Source: Cardinalis cardinalis
Taxonomy: Eukaryota > Chordata > Aves > Passeriformes > Cardinalidae
DNA: 64,000 nt
NCBI GenBank assembly: GCA_014549065.1
Contig: JACDOX010000114.1
Span: forward strand, 124,001 to 188,000
Direction of reading: 5' to 3'
How positions within the stretch are numbered: the stretch's first letter is position 1; every line of letters starts with the position of its first letter. Of this stretch, positions 12,201-23,678 are shown piece after piece. Made by a program: the position numbers and the translations under genes. Below the pieces are notes generated by a model. The model did not search any database and had not been told where the DNA came from. It worked only from the letters and a program-made list of their open reading frames with translations.

Positions 12201-14811
12201 TGTTTAAGATGACATAATACTGGTTAGGTAGGAGTGGCTATGCAATACAGGATCACGGCTTCCCATAACTCAGTGGGAATTATGGGAATTTTCTTGGCTA
12301 CAGTGATTCTCTGCAAAGCCATTTTCCAGCAGTCTTAGATGCCTGTGAGTGCATATGTATATCTGCACACATGCTGCTTCCCTGCTGACTGCATGCACTC
12401 ACCTTCAAGGAGAAGTGATGCCCAACACAAGAAAAGAGCAAAGCACCATCCCAGGATGGCAGCGTGGCAGCAGAGGGAGGAGCGTGGNCAAAGTGACTCT
12501 AGCCTAGCAGACACTCAGCACAGCATCAAGGCTCTCTGTTCCTTTAGTATCTGTTTCATATAATCATGTTCCCACAGAACCAAATGTTTCAGATACCTTC
12601 CTTATNGATAAGAATATTTGGGCACATATTTTCTTCTTCTGTCTTGAATGGCATTGAGCGAGAATTATTGGGATGTGTTATCCTTATGGTAAATTACACA
12701 ACCGTTCATTCTTGAAAAAAAAGATTTTGTAATTGGGAAATAATAATAATTATTATTATTACTAATATAATTATTTAAAATAATATTAATATTAATAGTA
12801 CTAATGTTGGTGGGAGCTACTGAGAACATTACCACAACATATTCTGAAATAAAAAACAAAGTCTATTTCCAACACTTCAACACTTGAAGTAACAGAGCCT
12901 GAAGTTTAAATCATGTTTTCCTGACAAAGATTTATATTCCCAGCATCTGAACATACCACTGGTCCTCCTGACACATTATTGATTAGCTCTGCTTTTGTTG
13001 TTGATGAGCATTGTTGGCATTGTTGACAGCTACAGACCACAACAGAGTCAATACTGATTGAGGTGAGAGCAGGAATCCTCCCTGCATTCAGCTCTGCACA
13101 TCATAACTATTTCAAGGTTGCAAAAGGGAAGAATGGGAAGGCTTTTTGTGTGTCTTCTATGAAGCCCCATGGTCAATAGCTAGAAGACCATTTAAATGTG
13201 TATAGCTCATATAATTATTTGAGCACTTCATTGCAATGCTTCTATATCTACAAAACATTCCAAAGCAAATAAAGACATCTAATACTTTCCTCATTACCTC
13301 TCATATGTGAGAATATGGAGAAAATGTCTTTTTTTCCATGGTTTTCATTGCAAGAGGAAAAATGATATTGTTTAAATAAGTAGTTGTTTTTCCTGCCCAA
13401 TATAGCGCTCTACAGTTGTTCTGTGTTTATTCACATATAATTATTAATATGATATAAGAGCTCAGCAAGATCTTCTCTTTTCTGACCANGCTAATTTATC
13501 TTTCTGTAGTAATCTCTTGAAATTCAGTATGAATTTAGATTATGGTCATAGTATTCTAAGGTAAGGTAAATGATGTATATTCTAGCAAACAACTTTTAAT
13601 TTCAAAAGTGCACTTTCTAAGTTACTTCAGTTGCATATTAAAGAGCTCTTCAGAGAAGTAACTAACAGGGACAAAAATAGCCCAAATAAAAGGGGAAAAA
13701 AAGTGGGGAAAACCACAGAAGATTGCAGTAACAAGGAACCTGGGTTGCATGGCATCTATTTATTTTGCCATCACATTCATATGAGACTTCACAGTGATTG
13801 GCCCTGGAGTTCATTTAAGCTCTGAGAAAATTCTCCTGAATCCTGCTTGTGGCTGCCGTTGTGTTAAACATGTCCTTCCTGAACTAGCCAAAATACTGAT
13901 ACCTAGTGAGCTTTTTTTTTCCCGTCCCCAACAACATGACAGCTCCATGTGCTGTGCCATGGCTCAGGGTTGTTTATATTGGTAATAAAGATGTAAGGAG
14001 TTGAGCAGAGATTTTTGATAAATATTCTTCAGGACACATAATGTACCAGGGTGGAGCAATATAGAAGAATGAACTCTGGAAAAAGAAAAATGAAGCAAAT
14101 GAACATAAGGACTAGTGAAATGGAGGTAGAAGAAGGAAGAAGAGAAACCTAAGGTTTCATATTGGATGGACTTGCACAGCATAACACTGAACATTTTTCT
14201 TTGTTAAATATAATGGTTAGATACAGATGACTGAACCAGAAAAATGAGACCTCATGGTGTACTACTGTAGACAGCTCTCAAGGCTCCCTGTTGGGCTGTT
14301 TGATTTTGCTCCTGGGTCCGATGACTGACAGCCTGACAGCTTGCTGCAGCTCAAGGCAGAAGTTGAAAGGACCATGGTGGCTCCCTGCAGCCTCACGGGA
14401 ACTCGGGCAGCAGCNGCCAGCTCTGTTCTCAAACTTTTATTCTGTTTAAGAAACAAAACTTTAAACTAGGGACGTTTTCATGCTTTTCCATGAAGACTGC
14501 CTGAACAGACCAAAATCGCCACCTAGTGAGGACAGCCTCTCAGCTCACTCACTTTACACAAGGCTTTTGTAAATACAACTGAGGTAATCCTAATACCTCA
14601 CTGCATTTAAGTTTGAGTGATAATGATAAATAATATTTTGCAAGGAAAAAACCCAAGAATTTAACGAAAACTGTATTTGCTGAAGTGACAGGAACACAGG
14701 CATTTTCCATAAAATAATATCGATCCAAGCACAGGTGTTCCTGCGATCATTAAGATGGTTACTTTAGGGTCTTCAGAATGTATTTACAGGAATCTTGAAT
14801 GAAGAGCCTGG
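9292..14811. other. Intergenic, nothing recognised
   Basis: The longest open frame (189 codons, minus, 10437-11006) has no recognisable domain and an irregular composition; I treat it as chance. The AT-rich simple sequence at 12741 is listed separately. Confidence 0.55.
12741..12797. repeat. AAT/ATT-rich simple sequence
   Basis: Runs of AAT and ATT with inverted symmetry, extending into ATTAATATTAATAG. No gene. Confidence 0.85.
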
Positions 14812-14931
14812 TTTAATGTCTGTGTTGGGCGTCTAATGCCAGGTTTAATGTCTGTGTTGGGCGTCTAATGCCAGGTTTAATGTCTGTTAGGGGTCTTATG
14901 CCAGATTTAATGTCTGTGTTGGGTGTCTTTT
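14812..14931 (+). repeat. 32-bp minisatellite, about 3.8 copies
   Basis: Unit TTTAATGTCTGTGTTGGGCG plus TCTAATGCCAGG: two identical 32-bp copies, then a 30-bp variant and a partial fourth copy. Confidence 0.95.
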
Positions 14932-17267
14932 GCCTCCTGCATAGGTAGAGCTGCAAAAGGTCTCTGAGTTCTTCCTCCTTGTTTCTCTGAATGAATTGCT
15001 AAAAATAAACAGACTGCATAACTGGCCAAAACCCAAACAAGTGTCAAGAAGTGGTTTCACTTTTAGTATGTCTGTAAGGAATTGAAGCAAATGGCCAAGG
15101 GAAGATAAACCCTTATGTACCATGTTGGCAAGTTTTTAAAAGGCTTCCAGCTAAATCCATTTTGCAGGTTCCTTTTGCTTGATCTGAGTGATCAAGACAC
15201 TTTTCTATTATTTCCACCATGACACACCATATGTAAATTGTTTTCTGTTACATTGAAGAAATAAAATGACTGTTAAGGCTTAAAGAAATGCATAGAAAAT
15301 CACTCTTAAGATTTTATTTAAAATCAATTACAGTTAAATATAATATATTTTAGATTAATTTTTCCTGGCCTACATTTAGTCTTTTAAAATTAACATTGCA
15401 AAAACTGTACATTTATGAATATAAAACACAAGGGGAAGTAAGGGAAAATACACATGAACCTCCAAATACAAGAGCTGTGACTTTCAGGTAACCACATGAA
15501 AAGATTCTGAAGAAAACGTGAGTATAAACAACAGAGACAGGAAGAATCTGAGGTTTTTTTCCCTCAGATAAAATTATTTTCTTTGACTTGCCTTGGTAGA
15601 GATACAGTTATGGTGCTTACTGCCGATGAATATTTCTAGATCTTTTTGAAACCATATATGTCAGGCTTATATAAAATCAAAATTGGAATCTACTAGCAAT
15701 GTACTAGGGATCAAAAAAACCTTCATCATTTTTTTTGCTCTCTAAACATGTCTAATTTCAAACTGCTAAATGCTACTGCCTAAATTTATTTCCTGCTTTC
15801 CATAGAAGTAAATTATCCTCTAAGTTTGAACACTAGACTACATCATGAAATGGTCTTCTTAGTGCATGGGGAATTTTCAATGCTGCAAAATTCAATGCAA
15901 AGTTACATGTGGAGTCACAGGCAATACACAGCACCCTTCACAATACAGTAGTATCTTTATCTTTCTGTTATGTTATGAGGTCTGAGTCATGCATGAACAG
16001 GGTTTAGACCCTGCATTGGGAACCAACAGCCATCAGACAGGGAAGGAAGACTGGCACAGATCACGGCACAGATCACATCAGAGGAGATGTCCAAGAAATT
16101 ACATCCTGAATTTCACACACTTCTGGCACAACTGTAACAAATGTGACTGCAGCATTGTTTTCCTGTATAATGTCTCAGGATGAAGCTTTTTCCTAGGCTG
16201 GCTGTGCTCCACAGAACCTATATTAGCTTCACATACACTGAGCTGCCAGACAGTGACACGTGCTTGTTCTCTGTATGCCAGGAAGGAGAGCTCACAAGTT
16301 TGCATGGGGTTACCATGAATACAGCAGCCCTCAATAGTTTGACCTTTTCTGCTTTTTTTTTTTCTGCTGTAACACATTCTGAGAAGGAACAGAAACTTTG
16401 GTTTCCTGAGAATTATTTGTTGGGCTGCACTGCATGAGGATAAGCAAAGACAGTGAAGCTATGTGTTTATGTTCTCTTTCTGTGCACACAATGAATCTCA
16501 GGTATTTGGCAGAGTTAAGAATTCCTTTTGCCCACTAAGAAGTATATTTTTGTTTAAGAGTCCTTGGGTCTCCTGTGATGAAATGACAACTAAGAAGATG
16601 AACTGCCATAAGCCAGACCACCTGTTCAGAGCAGGTACCTCAAATTAGGACACTCGTCTCAGCCTCACCAGTTCATTTCATTTAGGGCTGTGAGCCTAAG
16701 GATGTGAGTCCAAGGAATTCCTGATTTACAGGATCAACAGCACTTTCCTCACAGTATTTCATCACACATATAATTAAGTATGTGAAACAGAATACAGTGT
16801 ATGGATCTCTCCTTTAGACTGAAGCTTTCTGGATTTAGTACTTGTTGGGACATCTGGAAAGGTAACAGCTATCAGATGAAGAAAACTGTGGTGACAATTT
16901 CTCCAGTCGTTCAATATATGCCTGAGATATGAGTAGGATTGAGATGCAAAAAATCTCTGTGCTAAAATGCTAGGGATTTGAAATAAGATTGTTTCTGAGT
17001 GTTCTTCATGTGGGGTCAATAAAACAGCCATTACTTTGTTCCCCTGTTGTTAAAGGACGGAGGATTTTTTTAAACAGAGAGAAATGGCAGGTCAGACCAA
17101 GATTATACAAGAAATCAAAATAAAGCTGCAGCAGGTTTGAAGTATAGCAAAATTTAGGGATATTAGGACCATCTCTTGCAAAAAGCTTGTGCAANTCATT
17201 GTTTATGTTAAGTGAACTTCAGTAAGTCATTTGAAAGGCAACGTGCCATATCTAAATGATCTGAAGA
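14932..17267. other. Intergenic, nothing recognised
   Basis: Unique-looking AT-rich sequence between the 32-bp minisatellite and the long CR1 copy. No gene seen. Confidence 0.55.
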
Positions 17268-18075
17268 ATCATCATAGAATTATAGAGTGACCAGGGGTGG
17301 AAAGCACCTGAAAGATCACCTGGTTCCAACCCCCCTGCCATGGGCAGGAAAGGTTTCTACCACACCAGGTTGCTCCAAGCCCCATCCAACCTGGCCTTGA
17401 ACACCTCTAGGGATGGAGCCCCCACCACTTCTTTGGGCAATGGGTTTCAGTGCTTCACCACCTCCACAGTAAAGAGTTTCTTCCCATTATCTAATCTAAA
17501 TCTACTTTCTCTCTGTTTGAAGCTTTTCCCCCTCGTCCTATCACTTCATGCCCTTGTAGAAAGTCCCTCTCCTTTTTTCTCATAGGCCCCCTTCATGTAC
17601 TGGAAGGCCACAATTAGGTCATTCTGAAGCCTTCTCTTCACCAGGCTGAACAAACCCAACTCTCTCAGCCTTTCTTCATAGGAAAGCTGCTCCATTCTTC
17701 TAATCATTTTTAAAGTCCTCCTCTGGACTCACTCCAACAAGTCCATGTCCTTGCTGTGTTGGGGAGTCCAGAGCTGGATGCAGCACTGCAGGTGGGGTCT
17801 CAGCAGAGCAGAGCAGAGCAGAGCAGAGCAGAGCAGAGCAGAGCAGAGCAGAGCAGAGCAGAGGGGCAGAATCCCCTCCCTTGCCCTGCTGCCCACACTG
17901 CTTTGGATGCAGACAGGATTTGCTTTCTGGGCTGCGAGAGCACATTGCAGGGTCATGTCCAGCCTCTCATCCACCAGCACCCCACAAAGGTTATATGGGA
18001 TTGGGCACTAGTACACTGCTTTTACCCACTCTGTCATCAGCTCTGTTTTTCATCCAGCAACTGATCTTGACACTA
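17268..18075 (-). mobile_element. CR1 LINE 3' fragment, about 0.8 kb
   Basis: Reads on the plus strand as the reverse complement of the CR1 3' end: ATCATAGAATTATAGAG, then GGTTCCAACCCCCCTGCCAT, CCTCTGGACTCACTCCAACA and CTCATCCACCAGCACCCC. It is the longest CR1 copy here and carries an expanded GCAGA repeat in its middle. The long ORFs on both strands across it are products of the element, not genes. Confidence 0.92.
17803..17862 (+). repeat. (GCAGA)12 microsatellite inside CR1
   Basis: Twelve perfect pentamer units in the place where CR1 normally reads CAGCAGAGCAGAGTAGAGGGG. The seed units were in the LINE and expanded after insertion. Its translations give CSALL or RAEQS repeats. Confidence 0.95.
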
Positions 18076-20126
18076 CCAGGAAAATTAAACAAAATAAAAG
18101 AATCTTCTATCTCTGTATTGAACCTTTAGCAGTTGCTATAGTAATAACATTTCTCAAAATACAAAATTCAAAGTACCAGCTACCTTTGCTCTTGAGACAT
18201 CATCTTCTATTTTTTCAATTTCTGTCACACTCCATTTAAAGAAACTATGAGTCTGTGCTCCACCACCAAAATATTCAAAGTTAATTTTGAAAAGAAAACA
18301 AAAAAGGAATTGACCTATTTTTCCACTTATTTTGCATCTCCCACTATTTTAGCACTTCCATGACACATTAGTGATATGATGTGTGCTCTGATATTCAGGG
18401 AGAGATGCTATAGGACCCACACTCTGCTGTACAGAGGCTGGATAGAGGNTGTAAGTGAATATACTGATGACAATATCTCTAGGTTGGCAGAGATGAGAAT
18501 CTGACTCTCTCTTGTGCAGGATCTTCCTAATTCACCTGGATAAGACTTTTTACATATCATCTGATGCAGTCTTTTCCTCAATGTTTTCTGTCTCGTTTTT
18601 GATGGTGTTTTTTGTTTTTATTTTTATTTAATTTTTTTTATTATTGCTTTGATTTGTGTTTCTCTTTTGTGAAGTCCCAGTCCAGAATACACTTTATCAC
18701 TTTCTAATGTTTCAAAGGATTTAGGTGAAATATCTTGGCTACTTTTAATTCACAGCTAAACAGCCAAAATCTCCCTGTGTCAGCTTAAGCTAGCAATTTG
18801 TGTGTAACACAGCCATTGTGGTGCAGCAATGAAAGAAAAAAACTTCATGAAAAACACATGCACAATGTGTTTTGCTCTTTCCCCTTATCAGTGCTAGAGC
18901 ATCACTTATCAGATGCTGCCTTGGATCTGCCCCACTGGGGACCCTGCAGTGCAGAGGAGTTGGTGCCCTTGGGCAGGGGCAAGCTGCCATCTCACAGGGC
19001 TTGGGGACCACCAGGAGCTGCTGTCTGAGGCAGAAGTATTTTTGAGCAATCTAAGGAATTAGAAAAATACATTTTATTATCATAAGGGATAGGACCCTGG
19101 ACTCATCTGAGCTTTTTCATGAAGCCCAGCCTAGGGGCCAGCCACAGTCATGGTTTCCCTTTATCTTGAATTGAATCTCCAGCAGGTACCACAGGAAACT
19201 ATGCTATGAAAAACATCCACAGATACCCATGTAAGTTGGTCCATGCTACGGCTTTCATGAGCATTGGTGAAATATTAAAGAATATAAAATCTCAGGGTGA
19301 AATTTTGTGGAAATGAAACTTTTTGCAGAGGCTCAGAGTCACTTTACCGACAGAGTCTGTGGTCTCTTCTCCTACTACGTTAGGAATTCACTGCCTGTGC
19401 ACAGGCCAATGCTGACTTGGTGCTGCCATGTCCAGCCTTGTACCTTGCTGATCCCAACCTGGCCTTCCTGACTTGGCTTCCCAGCTTGACCTGTGACCTG
19501 CCTTGTCACCAGAGATTTGTCTGGTGATCAGAGTTGGCCACACCTGCTTTTCTGCCTTGCTGGTGCCATGGGACTGTGGCTTGTTGGTGATGATGCTGCC
19601 CAGTCTGCCTGGCTGTCACCCTCAGCTCCTGGCACACTGCCCCTTGTGCAGCTGCCAGCTCTCACTACTCCCTGACACAGAGGTTTATTTTGATTCAATT
19701 TTGTTGCTTTGCTTCAGTTTTCATTATTCTTAAAATTGATTCTTAAATTCTTTAAATTAAAAGCCCAAATAGAATTAACTTTCCAACCTTTATGGCATGT
19801 GAAAGATTTAAAAATGAACCACTGAGTTCTTTTTTCCATGAAGTTACAGTGAAGTTTGGTTCTGCTTTCATTTCTATGCCATAGTGAAATTTCACATTCT
19901 GTTGCAAAAATACATAAGCCAGCAGTGGAAAAAGATCATGATTAAGTAACTTGCACTGCTGCTTGCTTAATTCTTCCTTCATAATATATAAGAAGGAACT
20001 ACAGAAAAAATCCCCAAATCAGAAAAACAAGCCAACATCAAAACAAAATTCAGTAAATAGAGACAAAAAAGAAGGGAATGTAATTTTCTAGAAAGGCAAC
20101 CAGCAGCCAGAATAGTGACTATCCAC
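18076..20126. other. Intergenic; GC-richer patch near 19.4-19.7 kb
   Basis: Mostly unique AT-rich sequence. At 19380-19680 the DNA becomes GC-richer, with loosely repeating CCTTGCTG/CTTGACCTG-like words, which looks like a decayed low-complexity repeat. No gene seen. Confidence 0.5.
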
Positions 20127-20404
20127 AGGATCACAGGACAATTGTGATTCGGAGGGACCTCAGGGAATCTCAAGTGCAGCCTTCTGCTAAAGGGAAGGTC
20201 ACCTACAAGGTCAGATGTTGCTCAAGCTTTGTTGAGCTGGATATTGGAAACTGCTGAGGATGGAGCACACAGAACATCTTGGTGCAACCTGCTCCACAGC
20301 TTATCAGTTCTTCATAGCCCAGAAACTCTTCCTTATATCAACTCTGACCCTTCTTGCTTCAAGTTTTACACATGATTTCTTGTCCCTCCTTGTCCTATTT
20401 TCAG
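20127..20404 (-). mobile_element. CR1 fragment, first part, interrupted by an LTR
   Basis: AGGATCACAGGACAATTG...GGAGGGACCTCAGG opens a diverged CR1 in reverse orientation and continues through a TGCTCCACAGCTT-type segment to CTTGTCCTATTTT. At that point LTR-like sequence begins; CR1 resumes after 20944. Confidence 0.7.
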
Positions 20405-20944
20405 CTCCGGTAAAGTTCCTTTCAGTAGCTGTTACAGTGCTGTGTTTTGAATTCAGAATGAGAATGGTGTTGATGACACACTGATGTGTTTTGGTTTTGT
20501 TAAGTGTTTATCCTAAGTAAAGGAATTTTTCTTGCCTCATGCTCCACCAGTCAGGAGATTTGCAAAAGAAACTGGGAGGGGGCATAGCTGGGACNGGTGA
20601 CCTGTACTGGCCAAAGGGATATTCCACACAATAGAATGTCCTGCCCAGTAGATAACCTGGGGGAAGTTACCCAGAAGGGTGGCTGATCTGGGTTCAGGAA
20701 GTGGGGTCTGGCATTGGTCAGTGGGTGGTGAGCAATTGTGTTGTACATAATTTGTTTTTCCCCTTATTATTATTGAACATTATTCTACATTTTAAATTAT
20801 TTTGGATTATAAAACTGTCTTTATCTCTACCTACAAGTTTTCCTTTGATTCTCCTTTCCATTCCACCTGTCTGTGGGGGGACAGAAGGGGGCTGAGTGAG
20901 CGGCTGTGTAGTCCCTAATTTCCAGCCAGGCTGAAAACACACCA
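20405..20944 (+). mobile_element. Solo LTR of an avian endogenous retrovirus
   Basis: Contains the wording typical of avian ERV LTRs: GTGCTGTGTTTTGAATTCAG, TGTTGATGACACACTGATG, TACTGGCCAAAGGGATATTC, GGTCAGTGGGTGGTGAGCAA, TTATTATTATTG, and the end GAGTGAGCGGCTGTGTAG. No internal retroviral genes adjoin it, so it is a solo LTR. The left edge is uncertain. TGTGTTTT at 20485 and AAAACACA ending at 20941 form an inverted pair that could alternatively mark the termini. Family naming is from memory. Confidence 0.7.
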
Positions 20945-21085
20945 CTCCTGCTATGAGCTCTTGTGAAGAGCTAGGCTCCATCTTCTCAATATCCTCTTTG
21001 CAGGATTGCAAAGCTGTCATTAGGTACCTCAAAATCTTCTCTTCTCCAGGCTGAACAAGCCTAGCTTGCACAGCCTGGCAAGGTC
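20945..21085 (-). mobile_element. CR1 fragment, second part
   Basis: TTGTGAAGAGCTAGGCTCCATC and TTCTCTTCTCCAGGCTGAAC with AAGCCTAGCTTGCACAGCCT are CR1 positions that follow directly after those at 20404, so this is the remainder of the CR1 copy split by the LTR. Confidence 0.7.
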
Positions 21086-22604
21086 CCATTTCAGAGCATG
21101 AAATTACCAGAAAGTATAGACACACAGAGCAACTCACGAAAACAATGGAAATGCTCTTTGCAATGGAGAAATTATTTATTTAAACACAGATGCACACTCT
21201 CATAATAAATATCTTATTGCTTGTGACCACTTTATGCACATCCTCCACATATAATGTCAAACCTAAAAGGGTGCTGAAAAATGCTGGTCAAAATCTTTCC
21301 ACCACACAAATTTGCTAGAGGGTAATTCTTTTTTTTTTTTTTTTGATGGAAANAAATTTTTTTCCCTATGAAATAAAAAACCACCATAACCAAATATTTT
21401 TCCTGGGAATTGAGAAAAAGTAAAAAGGTTGTGAGAAGAGAAAAAAATGTAATGTTTTAACTCTTTTCAGAGGATCAGGTGTCTGGATGGGACAANGGAA
21501 CCAGGGAGCCAGGCAGCTGTTTCTGCCAGCACATGAACATGTCCCTGAATTAATAGCTGCACTTGTGATTTGTGCTAACACCAACTTTTTAAAAGTATGG
21601 TTCTTTTGCTTCCATTCTTACTGTTTGTTGGTGCATTCATGCTCTTTGCTGGTTTGCCAGTATTGCTGGCTGGCTTGTTTAATTTTTTTAAAACTGCCAG
21701 ATGGAGAGCCCTGGAACCTCTAGCTGAGGCCTGCATGTGCAGTTAAGTAAATGGATACAAACCTCACTCTACTGAGTCTGAAAATGGAACCACACTCCAG
21801 ATTTCAGTCACAATAAGCAACTCTGAAGGCTGGCCCTCTACATCGCTGAGATGTGAAANCTCACCTTTCTATCCTTCTCTTCCTCCCCTGCATGTATCTG
21901 GAAACGTTCCATCCAAACTAAAACACTGGTGGCTAGAATTCACTTCTTTATAGGCACTTGAATTAATGAATCTTCAACTATCTGAAACCCAATACTGGTA
22001 TTGTAATGAAACTTCATGACATACAGCTATACATTAGAACATATATTTTTCAAGGAAAACAAAATCTTAAGTGCATGTAAGTGTCTGTACACAGCAGGAT
22101 AAACAATTTTAAGAAGTGTCTGGTCTCAGGGGTGTGCTAAAGGAGAATTGGAGTCTTTAATGAAACACAAGAACTATCATAGCAGCATAAACACAACATG
22201 AAATTCACCACACTCCCTCTGTCTTGTCCTTTGCTATTCAGGACAAAGAAGACTTCAGCCTTTCTCCAGCTTAGTACATTGCAGCAGGCTGGCTAGCAAG
22301 CTGCCACAGGAGACAGTTCTGTGGGGGATCCTCAGTAATTCTGTCAGCATGTCACAGCCATCCTTCTTGACTGTGCATTTGTCTGTTGTCACTGATTTAT
22401 ACACCACATGTGATTTAAAGATATGTGTTGATACTCCATTGATTTCATTGACCCTGTAGTAAGTTCTTATTGGCTCCAGCTACTGGTTTTGCTTAGACTG
22501 GTATCTCTGACTTTTGGGGCATTTCCTAGATACACAAGTTCCTAGGAGAAGAATTTTTCTTCCTTTTCCTTTTAGGTTATCCAGTTTTCATTTGCATGTG
22601 CTCA
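21086..22604. other. Region downstream of GPR65, probably including its 3' UTR
   Basis: It lies 3' of the GPR65 stop on the minus strand. TTTATT near 21175 (AATAAA on the minus strand) could end a UTR of about 1.4 kb. No other gene seen. Confidence 0.4.
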
Positions 22605-23642
22605 TTAGGAAATTTTGACAGTCTGGGTTTCACAGGAACTTCTGTAGGTGACCAGTGCAGTGTTTTTTGTAGCAGAACTGCACGGAGCATGTCCTTTCAC
22701 TTGGTCTTCCCCACGCTTTCGTAGGCACAAGCAGTACCTGAGCAAATTCAATATTTCTGTCCGTGCAGTTTCACTCACAAAGCAGTACAGAATGGGATCT
22801 GCGATGCAATTCAAACTTGTTAAGGCCTGTGTGACTCTGTAAACCTTATACATCAGCAACAAAAGATGTGGGTCAGAGGTGGAAGGTTCTTTGATGCTGC
22901 GGATAAGCAGTACAACATGATAAGGAGTGAAGCAAACAATGAAACTAACTGTGATGTTCACAATAAGTTTTTTCACTTTTTTCTTTTCTTCATCTACTGT
23001 GGCTTGGTTACACCTCACTACTTGGTAGATTTTATGGTAGCAAAACACAATGATTATCAAAGGGACCAAGTACCCTGAGCATATCCGGAATAAATTTATG
23101 TTCGCCTGCCACCTTTCCAGGGGGTAGTTATCATAGCATAATTTATGATTAGTGAAATTGCAAGGATCATTGAATACTTCTTTGTTCACCAATATGACAG
23201 AATTAAAAACGCTTTCCAGAAGCCAAACAATTATNCTGACAATCAATGAAAATCTTCTTGTGCGCAAGTACTGGAGCTTCAAGGGGTGAACTAATGCCAG
23301 GTACCTGTCAAGAGAGATGCAAGCAAGGAACGCAGTGCTGGTGTAGAAATTCATATACGTAAGGAAGGCAAAAATCTGACAAAGCAAAGCAGAGAGCCTC
23401 CAGTCATCTCCATGCCAGGCATAATCTATCCACAGAGGCAGAATCAAGGAGTACAAAAGGTCAGCCAGAGACAGGCTAAAGATGTAGACTGCTAACTCAT
23501 TCTTTTTCCTCACCTGAATGCAAGATGCATAGAGGGATATGCAGTTGATGGGAATACTGATCATCATCACAACGCTGTACACAAATGGAAACAAATACCT
23601 ATCCAGGGTGTGATCATCATGGCACGCAGTGCTGTTGTTCAT
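22605..23642 (-). CDS. GPR65: GPR65/TDAG8, proton-sensing class A GPCR
   Basis: Intact single coding exon of 345 residues from the ATG at 23642 (human 337). An in-frame ATG at 23660 would add MLLGWT; I prefer the inner one because it matches the human MNSTC-type start. Acid-sensing Gs-coupled receptor of leukocytes, at the plasma membrane. Seven hydrophobic segments; SLSLADLLY in TM2, Cys88 in TM3, DRY at 112-114, YPLERWQ in loop 2, CFTPYH at 237-242 in TM6 and DPILY at 282-286 in TM7. N-terminal sequon N3-S-T and His8/His11 near the positions of the pH-sensing histidines; loop sequon N162-F-T. A possible splice acceptor (TTGCACCCAG|G, exon start 23678) lies just upstream. It is divergent to GALC, as in mammals. 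One N affects one TM4 codon. Confidence 0.96.
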   Translation of the reverse strand: MNNSTACHDDHTLDRYLFPFVYSVVMMISIPINCISLYASCIQVRKKNELAVYIFSLSLADLLYSLILPLWIDYAWHGDDWRLSALLCQIFAFLTYMNFYTSTAFLACISLDRYLALVHPLKLQYLRTRRFSLIVXIIVWLLESVFNSVILVNKEVFNDPCNFTNHKLCYDNYPLERWQANINLFRICSGYLVPLIIIVFCYHKIYQVVRCNQATVDEEKKKVKKLIVNITVSFIVCFTPYHVVLLIRSIKEPSTSDPHLLLLMYKVYRVTQALTSLNCIADPILYCFVSETARTEILNLLRYCLCLRKRGEDQVKGHAPCSSATKNTALVTYRSSCETQTVKIS

Positions 23643-23678
23643 TGTCCACCCCAGCAGCACCCTTGAGATAATTCCAGC

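Noticed and set aside
17700..18129. Several overlapping open frames on both strands with CSALL/RAEQS-type repeats
   Set aside because: They translate the GCAGA microsatellite and the flanking CR1 element; no independent gene.
22648..23078. Plus-strand ORFs opposite GPR65
   Set aside because: Antisense shadows of the receptor coding sequence without features of their own.
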